A program made the translations under genes and the position numbers. A stretch of 17,331 nt of DNA from an uncultured Flavobacteriaceae bacterium. Its GTDB lineage: Bacteria > Bacteroidota > Bacteroidia > Flavobacteriales > Flavobacteriaceae. The notes beneath the pieces are model-generated. The model did no database searches and had not been told where the DNA came from. It saw nothing but the letters and a program-made list of their open reading frames with translations. Location: contig CAJWNW010000031.1 of assembly GCA_913044085.1 (NCBI GenBank), forward strand, positions 1-17,331. Direction: 5' to 3'. Positions 1 to 7,600 of the stretch are shown here, in pieces; within the stretch, counting starts at the first letter, position 1, and each line of letters opens with the position of its first letter.

Positions 1-1343
1 CGGGCATATATGATGTTGTTATTGAAGGCGCAGGCGGGCTTTGTACTTACGACGAATCTGTTTCAATACAAGCCTGTACTTTTACAGATGTAGATATTGA
101 GGCTTCGGGTGTTCCCTCTGTTACATCAACTGTTGGCAGCATTACTATAACACCAGTCTCTGGAACTGGGCCTTATCAATATAGCAATGATGGAGGACAA
201 AATTTCTTTGATAGCAATGTGTTTGAAAATTTACCTTCGGGGCTCTATAATATAGTTGTTTCAGATAGTCAAAGTATATGTCAATATGAGCAAAGTATAA
301 GAGTTGAGATTGAATCCATAATTATTAATGAATTTAATCACAAGTCCAGTGATGATTTCAACTCTGATGATTGGATTGAACTTTATAACCCAAAATCTTC
401 AGCTGTTGATATTTCTAACTGGGTAATTAAAGATGATAATGTCAATAATGCCTTTGTTATTCCCGATAATACTCAGATAATTGGTAATGGCTTCTTAGTT
501 ATAGTAAAAGATGCTGGCGATTTTAGTAATGTATATCCGAACATCCCTTTTATCGGTGAACTTGGGTTTGGATTAGGACGTTCTGATGCAATTCTTTTAT
601 TTAATTCTGAAAGTAAACTCATGGACGAGGTTCACTACAGCATTGAGGATATATCTCCATCTTGTAACCATACTTTAAATATGATTGATTCTTATGGGGA
701 TGGATGGAATGGTAATGCAGTTAGTATTATTGTTGATGGAGAGAATGTGCTCTCAGAAGTTACTTTTGATGATGGTTATTTTGAGAGTGTAATATTTGAA
801 GCTACTATTGGTGATTCTATTATTTTAGAGTGGGTCGATGGACCATATTCAGGAGAAGTTTCATGGGAAATCCTCGATGGAAGTGGTGAATTACTTATTT
901 CTGGTGATTGGGGAGATACATTAGAGCAAGAGGGTGTTTTCGCTAATTGTGAACCTGAATTCAATTCAGATTGGCCTGTATGTGCGGATGGTACAGGAAA
1001 TACATTAGAATTGATTAAGCCAGAATTGGATAATTCACAACCACAAAATTGGGATTGTATCAATATAAACGGAAGCCCTAATGCCGTCAATAGTACTGTT
1101 GCAAGCATTCCAAATGTTGTAACTGACAACATTAAAGTATATCCAAATCCAGTCAACAATATACTGTTTATTTCGGGTAATGCCGTCTTTTACAAGATTG
1201 AAGTTTACACTTTATTAGGTCAGCGAATAATGAATATCAATAATGTCAATCAAATTGATATGAGCCCCTATGAAAATGGAGTCTATACCCTAAAAATAAG
1301 CACAGAAAATATGACTTTAGTTAAACGTGTCATAAAGCTGTAA
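1..1343 (+). CDS. Secreted T9SS-sorted surface protein with SprB-like repeats and lamin-tail domain (5' partial)
   Basis: The reading frame is open to the left edge (first full codon at 3), so the true start lies outside the window; the GTG at 219 is internal. In order: the ends of two similar segments, GIYDVVIEGAGGLCTYDESV and, about 80 residues later, GLYNIVVSDSQSICQYEQSI, which look like SprB/CHU-type surface repeats; a lamin-tail (LTD) core from about 318 (IIINEFN...DWIELYNP...ISNWVI); a module starting C-N-H-T-L-N-M-I-DSYGDGWNG at about 654-968; the LTD end-piece (WPVCADGTGNTLELIKP) at about 969-1091; and a type IX secretion type A sorting domain (VYPNPVNN...YTLKI...KRVIKL) at about 1137-1340. 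The product should cross the outer membrane via the T9SS and be released or anchored at the surface after tail cleavage. No catalytic domain is visible, so adhesion or scaffolding is only inferred. A strong terminator follows. Confidence 0.88.
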   Translation, partial: GIYDVVIEGAGGLCTYDESVSIQACTFTDVDIEASGVPSVTSTVGSITITPVSGTGPYQYSNDGGQNFFDSNVFENLPSGLYNIVVSDSQSICQYEQSIRVEIESIIINEFNHKSSDDFNSDDWIELYNPKSSAVDISNWVIKDDNVNNAFVIPDNTQIIGNGFLVIVKDAGDFSNVYPNIPFIGELGFGLGRSDAILLFNSESKLMDEVHYSIEDISPSCNHTLNMIDSYGDGWNGNAVSIIVDGENVLSEVTFDDGYFESVIFEATIGDSIILEWVDGPYSGEVSWEILDGSGELLISGDWGDTLEQEGVFANCEPEFNSDWPVCADGTGNTLELIKPELDNSQPQNWDCININGSPNAVNSTVASIPNVVTDNIKVYPNPVNNILFISGNAVFYKIEVYTLLGQRIMNINNVNQIDMSPYENGVYTLKISTENMTLVKRVIKL

Positions 1344-1367
1344 TTAAAATTTAACATCCGCATTGAT

Positions 1368-1406
1368 TTATAAAAAAAGTGGCTTTTATGGCTACTTTTT
1401 TTATAA
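1368..1406. terminator. Strong, probably bidirectional intrinsic terminator
   Basis: A 16-bp inverted repeat pairs 1368-1383 (TTATAAAAAAAGTGGC) with 1391-1406 (GCTACTTTTTTTATAA) around a 7-nt loop; the only imperfection is one G-U wobble. The A-run and T-run built into the arms make it work as a U-tract terminator in either direction. It lies 24 bp after the stop of the T9SS protein and separates it from the photolyase-like gene. Confidence 0.85.
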
Positions 1407-1471
1407 AATTATCTTAAAATTAAAATATAACCCCTCATATTCAATATTTTAACACAACTAAAATTAAATAT

Positions 1472-2926
1472 TTGTCACAAAAAATTAATGTTGTTTGGTT
1501 GAAACGCGATCTTAGGACACAAGATCATGCCCCTATGTATTTTGCTGAAAAAGCAAATACTCCTTATCTCATTATTTATATTTTTGACGCTGTGTTGCTG
1601 AATCACCCAGACGCAGGCCTGCGGCATCAACAGTTTATTTACCGTTCAATTCAAGTCATGAACACAAGCTTGACCCCGTTCAATAAATCTGTAATTGTAT
1701 TCTACGGAGATTCAATGGATGTATTTTCGTTTCTAAATAAAAAATTTAGAATTCATAATATATTCAGTTATCAAGAAAGTGGGATTGAAAAATCCTGGCA
1801 GCGTGACAAATCGGTGTCTAAATTTTTAAAAAATAAAGAGATTGAGTGGAAAGAATTTCAACAAAATGGTGTCATAAGAGGGCTTAAAAACAGAAAAAAC
1901 TGGGCTAAACTTTGGAATGGTTTTATGAATGAACCCTTGTTTCACAATCAATTTGTAAAAAGAGAAGCCATAGAACTTATACATCCTTTTAAAATTCCCG
2001 AGAAAATCAAAAAAAATCTCAGAAACTACCCTAAATTATTTCAAGCAGCTGGTGAGAAAAATGCGTGGCGATATCTTGACTCCTTCCTTGAAGACCGAGG
2101 AAAGAACTACCAACGTCATATTTCCAGACCCACAGAGAGTCGAGTCAGTTGTAGCCGTATGTCCCCTTTTATTAGTTGGGGTAACCTCAGCATACGGCAA
2201 GTATTACAATATGTAAATACCCATCCGAACAGTCAAAACCATAAACGTGCCTTTTCAGCCATGCTAACAAGATTGCACTGGCATTGTCATTTTATTCAAA
2301 AGTTTGAGATGGAATGTAAATATGAAACCCAGTGTATTAATGCAGGATATGAACTTTTGAAACGCCCATACAATGAGGAGTATATTAAAGCTTGGAAAAC
2401 AGCTACAACAGGGTATCCTTTAATCGATGCTTGTATGCGAGCTTTGGAGCAAACGGGATGGATTAATTTTAGAATGCGGGCACTTTTAGTTTCTTTTTTT
2501 ACTCTAAATTTAGACCAAGACTGGCGGGATGGTGTCTATCATTTAGCAAGACTTTTTTTAGACTATGACCCTGGAATTCACTACCCACAATTTCAAATGC
2601 AAGCCGGTACAACAGGAATCAATACCATTCGGCTTTACAACCCGATCAAGAACTCTATAGAATTAGACCCTATTGGTTGCTTTATAAAAAAATGGCTTCC
2701 CGAGCTTCAAAATGTACCCGTGGAACATATTCATGAACCCTGGAAGATGCATCCAATGGAACAATCTTTTTGTGGTGTCTTCATTGGAAAAGATTATCCA
2801 CAACCCATTATCAATCTGCAAGAAAGTGCGAAAAAAGCAAGAGTGAAAGTTTGGGGACACAGAAAACACCCTTTGGTCCAAAAGGAAAACAAGCGCATTC
2901 TAAAAAAATATGTGAAGCGCCATTAA
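1472..2926 (+). CDS. Cryptochrome/DNA photolyase family flavoprotein, divergent active site
   Basis: The 484-aa product has the usual two-domain layout: an N-terminal Rossmann antenna domain (INVVWLKRDLRTQDH at 5-19, to about 150) and a C-terminal helical FAD domain (SRMSPFISWGNLS at 228-240, TTGYPLIDACMRALEQTGW at 312-330, FQMQAGTTGIN at 374-384, YNP at 389-391, KKWLPEL at 406-412). The family uses blue light and FAD for pyrimidine-dimer repair or signalling. Aligned by eye to E. coli photolyase, W277, W316, W338 and W359 are kept (W270, W308, W330, W351), but W382 becomes F374, N378 becomes H370, N341 becomes F333, E274 becomes R267 and W306 is not Trp. Repair activity therefore cannot be assumed. 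The start is TTG: an in-frame stop lies at 1421-1423, there is no ATG or GTG between it and 1472, and TTG gives the expected N-terminus. The next Met (residue 22) would remove the first beta strand. Confidence 0.9.
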   Translation: MSQKINVVWLKRDLRTQDHAPMYFAEKANTPYLIIYIFDAVLLNHPDAGLRHQQFIYRSIQVMNTSLTPFNKSVIVFYGDSMDVFSFLNKKFRIHNIFSYQESGIEKSWQRDKSVSKFLKNKEIEWKEFQQNGVIRGLKNRKNWAKLWNGFMNEPLFHNQFVKREAIELIHPFKIPEKIKKNLRNYPKLFQAAGEKNAWRYLDSFLEDRGKNYQRHISRPTESRVSCSRMSPFISWGNLSIRQVLQYVNTHPNSQNHKRAFSAMLTRLHWHCHFIQKFEMECKYETQCINAGYELLKRPYNEEYIKAWKTATTGYPLIDACMRALEQTGWINFRMRALLVSFFTLNLDQDWRDGVYHLARLFLDYDPGIHYPQFQMQAGTTGINTIRLYNPIKNSIELDPIGCFIKKWLPELQNVPVEHIHEPWKMHPMEQSFCGVFIGKDYPQPIINLQESAKKARVKVWGHRKHPLVQKENKRILKKYVKRH

Positions 2927-2934
2927 TTCAATTT

Positions 2935-2967
2935 ATAAAAAAAGCCTTCCGTTTCACAGGAAAGCTT
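2935..2967 (-). terminator. Intrinsic terminator of the tRNA-Asp transcript
   Basis: Arms 2942-2950 (AAGCCTTCC) and 2959-2967 (GGAAAGCTT) pair with one C-A mismatch around an 8-nt loop. Read on the minus strand, the hairpin ends directly in a run of seven T (complement of 2937-2943). On the plus strand no T-run follows, so it serves the minus-strand tRNA rather than the photolyase-like gene. Confidence 0.75.
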
Positions 2968-2972
2968 CTCAC

Positions 2973-3011
2973 TGGTTTTGTCACAAACCACGGGTAACCA
3001 ACAAGGTTACC
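2973..3011 (-). repeat. Two small hairpins in the tRNA-Asp 3' trailer
   Basis: A perfect 7-bp inverted repeat, GGTAACC at 2993-2999 and GGTTACC at 3005-3011, encloses a 5-nt loop. Next to it TGGTTT at 2973-2978 pairs with AAACCA at 2985-2990. With the terminator hairpin, three stem-loops stand in a row between the tRNA 3' end and the transcription stop. Their role is unknown. Confidence 0.55.
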
Positions 3012-3050
3012 ACAACACAACATTTTTGAAATTAACACTTAGGCTATTTG

Positions 3051-3124
3051 CGGTCTGGACGGGACTCGAACCCGCGACCCCCTGCGTGACAGGCAGGTAT
3101 TCTAACCAACTGAACTACCAAACC
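3051..3124 (-). tRNA. tRNA-Asp (anticodon GTC)
   Basis: Read on the minus strand, the 74-nt sequence folds as a full cloverleaf. The acceptor stem pairs GGTTTGG with CCAGACC (one G-U) and has discriminator G73, an aspartate identity base. The D arm carries AGTTCAGTTGGTTAGA, the anticodon stem CCTGC/GCAGG closes loop CTGTCAC with anticodon GTC, and the T arm carries GGTTCGAGTCC. CCA is not encoded, because the next bases on the minus strand are CAAAT, so CCA must be added after transcription. The gene stands alone, with its own promoter upstream and terminator downstream. Confidence 0.97.
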
Positions 3125-3142
3125 GTTGCGTTATAGCGCATG

Positions 3143-3172
3143 CAAATATACGGTGCATTTTTAATCCGACAA
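3143..3172 (-). promoter_or_regulatory. Bacteroidota-type promoter for tRNA-Asp
   Basis: On the minus strand TTG (complement of 3170-3172) is followed after 19 nt by TATATTTG (complement of 3143-3150), matching the TTG / TAnnTTTG consensus of Bacteroidota housekeeping promoters. The -7 box lies 18 bp before the tRNA 5' end. The element sits between the tRNA and the DUF58 stop codon. Confidence 0.8.
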
Positions 3173-3189
3173 ATGTTTTTATTTGTTTT

Positions 3190-4119
3190 TTACAAAAACT
3201 TCTGGCGCTTTTCAAAGTAGGTCATCATTATTTTATCGAAGCCCTCGCGAATGTCTACGGCAACATAATTGATTTTATATTGAGCACATTTTAAGCGCAA
3301 GGACTCAAAGTACGAATCAACTGCAGCATTGTACTTTTTTTGAAAATTTTTAGGAAATAAATTTAAATGATTTCCAGTTTCAATATCAACAAATCGCTTG
3401 GGTGTGTTCTCAAAATCGAAACTTAACTCCGTAGTTTTATCATAAATGTGAAATAGAACCAATTCATGTTTATTGTATTTTAAATGCCTTAATGCTTCAA
3501 AGAGCTTCGAAGCTTCAATATCACTTTGAAACAAATCTGTGAACAAAAAAATCATGGATCTTCGCTGGAGTTGTTCAGCAATTTGATGTAAGACTTCATA
3601 GGTTTTTGTTATAGTATTTTGAGAGCTTGATTGCGTTGCTTTTTCCAGTGTATTGACCAGCATCCTGTAATGGCGTTCGCTGGATTTTTCAGAAGCATAA
3701 AAACTGTGAGTTTGATCATATAAGCTTAGACCAGCCGCATCGCGTTGCTTTTTTAAAATGTGCAATAAAACGGCTGAAGCCAAGGCTGAAAATTCTATTT
3801 TGTTAAATTCTAAACCAGGGTTTTGATTGACAAAAGGATAATGCATGGACGCACTCTGGTCCAAAATAATATGACATCGCATGTTTGTTTCCTCTTCATA
3901 CCGCTTGGTATACAACTTATCCGTTTTGGCAAATAATTTCCAATCGATGTGCTTTGTGCTATCGCCATTGTTGTAAATTTTATGCTCGGCAAATTCAGCT
4001 GAAAAACCATGAAAAGGGCTTTTGTGAATGCCGGTCATATAGCCCTCTACAATGGATTGCGCCAACAATTCAAAGTTTGAAAAACGGGAGTTTCCTTGAA
4101 ATTTTTCTTGTATGCTCAT
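3190..4119 (-). CDS. DUF58 domain protein (vWA-like)
   Basis: A 309-aa soluble protein without signal peptide or membrane segments. The N-terminal half carries DUF58 hallmarks (GFSAEFAEHKIYNNGD at 38-53, then HIDWKLFAKTDKLYTKRYEEE). A von Willebrand A-like fold follows, with the metal-site motif D87-Q-S89-A-S91 and a second acidic strand FLFTDLF. DUF58 proteins usually work with a MoxR AAA+ ATPase as chaperone or metal-insertion-like partners, often in batA/batB-type clusters. Here no moxR is visible; the gene follows trxA (69 bp gap) and dnaE. An intrinsic terminator stands 13 bp before its ATG, so expression probably depends on readthrough or an unrecognised promoter. The family is clear; the exact function is not known. 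Confidence 0.88.
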   Translation of the reverse strand: MSIQEKFQGNSRFSNFELLAQSIVEGYMTGIHKSPFHGFSAEFAEHKIYNNGDSTKHIDWKLFAKTDKLYTKRYEEETNMRCHIILDQSASMHYPFVNQNPGLEFNKIEFSALASAVLLHILKKQRDAAGLSLYDQTHSFYASEKSSERHYRMLVNTLEKATQSSSQNTITKTYEVLHQIAEQLQRRSMIFLFTDLFQSDIEASKLFEALRHLKYNKHELVLFHIYDKTTELSFDFENTPKRFVDIETGNHLNLFPKNFQKKYNAAVDSYFESLRLKCAQYKINYVAVDIREGFDKIMMTYFEKRQKFL

Positions 4120-4132
4120 CTTAATCTAAACT

Positions 4133-4161
4133 AAAAAAGGTTTGCCACATGGACAAACCTT
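4133..4161 (-). terminator. Intrinsic terminator after trxA
   Basis: Perfect 8-bp arms AAGGTTTG (4137-4144) and CAAACCTT (4154-4161) enclose a 9-nt loop, and on the minus strand a six-T run follows (complement of 4133-4138). It lies 27 bp past the trxA stop and 13 bp before the DUF58 start codon. Confidence 0.75.
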
Positions 4162-4188
4162 AATACTAATATTTTATGTAAAAATTGA

Positions 4189-4506
4189 CTATAACAAGGC
4201 ATCAATAGACTCCGCATAGGCGGCTTTGGTCGCTACGCCAACTTGACGTCCCACAACTTCGCCGTCTTTAAACACCAGTACAGTTGGAATATTTCTGACG
4301 CCATATTTGGCGGCAAATTCTTGATTGGCATCAACATCGACTTTCCCAACAACGGCTTTGCCAGCATATTCTGAGCTAATTTCATCAATAATGGGACCGA
4401 CCATGCGGCAAGGTCCGCACCAGGCTGCCCAAAAATCGACCATTACAGGTTTGTCGCTTTTTAATACTGTTTCTTCAAAATTTGCATCTGTGATTTCTAG
4501 AGCCAT
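4189..4506 (-). CDS. trxA: Thioredoxin
   Basis: This 105-aa protein is a full-length classic thioredoxin without a signal peptide, so it should be cytoplasmic. The redox motif W-C30-G-P-C33 follows the conserved VDFWAAW strand, the cis-proline is P74 in RNIPT, and the GVATKAAY segment fits the C-terminal helix. It acts as a general protein disulfide reductase fed by thioredoxin reductase. It lies downstream of dnaE on the same strand with a 105-bp gap that holds its own promoter candidate, and a terminator follows it. Confidence 0.96.
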   Translation of the reverse strand: MALEITDANFEETVLKSDKPVMVDFWAAWCGPCRMVGPIIDEISSEYAGKAVVGKVDVDANQEFAAKYGVRNIPTVLVFKDGEVVGRQVGVATKAAYAESIDALL

Positions 4507-4531
4507 AAAGTATTTTTTTTTAGTGTTGATG

Positions 4532-4565
4532 CAAATCTAATTAAAAATTACGTTAATAATTTCAA
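4532..4565 (-). promoter_or_regulatory. Candidate promoter for trxA
   Basis: On the minus strand TAGATTTG (complement of 4532-4539) fits TAnnTTTG exactly, with TTG (complement of 4563-4565) 23 nt upstream, at the long end of the accepted spacing. It predicts a leader of about 20 nt before the trxA ATG. Confidence 0.55.
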
Positions 4566-4611
4566 AAAAGATTACTTTTTCTTATGCTATAATTAGGCTT
4601 CTCAATTTAAA

Positions 4612-7600
4612 TTAATTAAGCTTAAAAAAAACATTTTGTGCTTCTAGTTTTGATAATAATTCCTGAGATATTTGAACCTTTTGTTTGCGACTTTTAAGCT
4701 CAATTTTCAAACTTTCATCATCGTCATATACAACAAAGTTAAGCAGGTGTTTGCCTTTATGCATGTTTAACAGGTCTTGTATTTCATTAATTTTTTGTTC
4801 GTTTATGCCTTTAATATTAAGCTGAATCGATAGTTTCTTAGCATAAGCATCCATCACATCGTGTAACAATTGAAAGTTGTTAAACTGCAGGCGTGGCTCA
4901 CCTTTTTTCCCAGTGTCGCGGTTAATCCACCCTTCACGAACCAAAGCACGGACATACACGAAATTATTCAGCATTAAGAAATGTCTAAATTTAAGATATT
5001 CCTCACCAAAAATTCTAAACTGATGGTTGTTTGTATAATCTTCAATGGTAAAACTTGCCCAGCCTTTTCCTTGCCTGCTGACGCGGTGCTCAATGTCTGT
5101 GACAACACCACCAAAGGTTATTTCTTTATTGATAAGTGGAGCCATATTTTCAAAAACACTCACGGTTGCATTGCAAAAGTTTTGCATTTCAATTTTAAAA
5201 TCGTCAAGCGGGTGGCCTGAAATATAAATTCCAACCACTTCTTTTTCACGAGCCAACTTCTCCATAGTAGCCCAGGCATTACATGGGGGTAGTTCAGGCT
5301 CCGGAAATTGAACTTCACTGGATTCACCAAACAAACTAACTTGTGCAGAATTTTGATTGTCCTGAAATCTATGGGCATATTTCAATGTTTTCTCTAAAAA
5401 AGTAACACCATCACCCTCATCGTGAAAATATTGTGCGCGGTGGGTATTTGAAAAACAATCAAAACTCCCCGCATTGGCTAAATTTTCAAAAGCTTTCTTG
5501 TTGGCAGCACGCAAATCAATGCGTTTGGCAAGGTCAAAAATTGAGCGGTAAATCCCATTGCTTTTGCGTTCTTGAACAATAGTTTTGACGGCACCATGCC
5601 CAACCCCCTTAATGGCGCCCATTCCAAAGCGAATGGCATTGTCTTTATTAACTGAAAACTTATAATAACTTTCATTAACGTCAGGGCCTAAAACATTCAT
5701 TTTCATTCGCTTGGCCTCTTCCATAAAAAAGGTGACTTGTTTAATATCGTTCATATTATTAGACAGTACAGCCGCCATATATTCAGCAGGATAATGCGCT
5801 TTTAAATAGGCGGTTTGATAGGCAATCCATGCATAACATGTCGAATGGGATTTATTAAATGCATAGCTTGCAAATTTTTCCCAATCGGTCCAAATTTTTT
5901 CTAATTTTTCAGAATCCAAGCCCTTGGCACTGGCTTGAGTGATAAATTTAGGTTTCATTTTGTCCAATACAGCCCGCTGCTTTTTCCCCATGGCCTTTCG
6001 CAAAACATCGGCTTCACCCTTTGTAAAGTCAGCTAATTTTTGTGACAATAGCATCACCTGCTCCTGATAGACGGTTATTCCATAGGTTTCTTCAAGATAT
6101 TCCTTCATCTCTGGAAGGTCATATCTAATGGCTTCATCGCCATGTTTTCTTCGAATAAAACTTGGAATGTATTCCAAAGGCCCTGGGCGGTATAGGGCAT
6201 TCATAGCAATTAAATCTGCAAATGTTGAGGGCTTTAAATCTCGCATGTGCTTTTGCATTCCGGGAGATTCATATTGAAATATTCCCACGGTTTCACCCCG
6301 CTGAAACAATTCATAGGTGGGTGCATCATCTAGAGGAAAAGTTTCAGGATCCAGTTTGATTCCGTGTTTGGCTTTGATAATCTTAACCGTATCTTTAATC
6401 AGTGTTAAAGTTTTAAGTCCTAAAAAGTCCATCTTTAAAAGTCCTGCGTCTTCCACAACAGCATTGTCAAATTGGGTGACATATAAGTCTGAATCTTTAG
6501 CAGTTGCAATTGGAACATAGTCTGTGATATCGCCTGGTGTAATGATTACACCACAAGCATGGATACCAGTATTTCTAAGTGAGCCTTCCAAGACCTTGGC
6601 TTGATTTACTGTTTCAGCTTCCAAATCATCACCTTCTGAAATGTTGAGCAATTGATTGATCAATTCCATATCTTCTGCTCTAAACTTTTGGCGTAGGATT
6701 TTCTCTTCAACACCAAAAATCTTATTGAGTTTTGACATATTAGGCACCAACTTTGCAATGCGATCGGCATCACCCAATGGTAAGTCCAATACTCTGGCGG
6801 TATCACGAATGGAGGACTTGGCAGCCATGGTACCGTAAGTTATAATTTGGGCCACCTGATTGGATCCGTATTTATTAATGACGTAATCCATGACCTTTCC
6901 ACGACCTTCATCGTCAAAATCAATATCAATATCGGGCATACTGATTCGGTCTGGATTTAAAAAACGCTCAAAAAGCAAATTGTATTTAATAGGGTCTATA
7001 TTTGTAATCCATAGGCAGTAGGCGACAACAGATCCTGCTGCTGATCCTCTACCAGGTCCGACAGAAACGCCTAAACTTCGAGCCTCTCGAATAAAATCTT
7101 CAACAATTAGAAAATAACCAGGGTAGCCTGTTTTTTCTATAGTCTTTAGCTCAAAATCAATGCGTTCTTTAAGATCCTCAGAGAGTGTTTTATAACGTTT
7201 TTTAGCGCCTTCATAGGTTAGATGACGAAGGTAAGCATTTTCACCATGTTTTGTCCCTGCTTTGGCGTCATCAGAGTTTATGAATTCTTTTGGAATATCA
7301 AATTTTGGAAGCAATACATCTCTAGCAAGTTCGAAAGCTTCAATTTTATCTGAAATGGCCTGCATATTAAGAATGGCCTCAGGCAAATCTTTAAACAGTT
7401 CTTTCATCGCCTCAGGGCTTTTAAAATAATATTCCTGGTTGGGTAAGCCGTAACGATAGCCACGGCCGCGACCAACAGGCGTCGCCTGCTTTTCACCGTC
7501 TTTAACACACAATAAAATATCATGTGCATTGGCTTCTGTTTGATCTATGTAATAAGTGTTATTTGTTGCAACCAATGGGATGTTGTGCTTTCGTGAAAAT

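Noticed and set aside
776..1159. 127-codon open frame on the minus strand opposite the T9SS protein
   Set aside because: It lies fully within a well-supported coding region with recognised domains; its translation shows no known motif and fits a frame shadow.
3169..3186. ACAAAT / ATTTGT hairpin with a T-run downstream of DUF58
   Set aside because: The T-run lies on the plus strand, where no gene needs ending; on the DUF58 strand no U-tract follows, and the stem overlaps the tRNA-Asp promoter.
4566..4581. AAAAAG-ATTA-CTTTTT hairpin between dnaE and trxA as a dnaE terminator
   Set aside because: The six-pair stem is almost all A-T and would be unstable; it also falls within the trxA promoter region.
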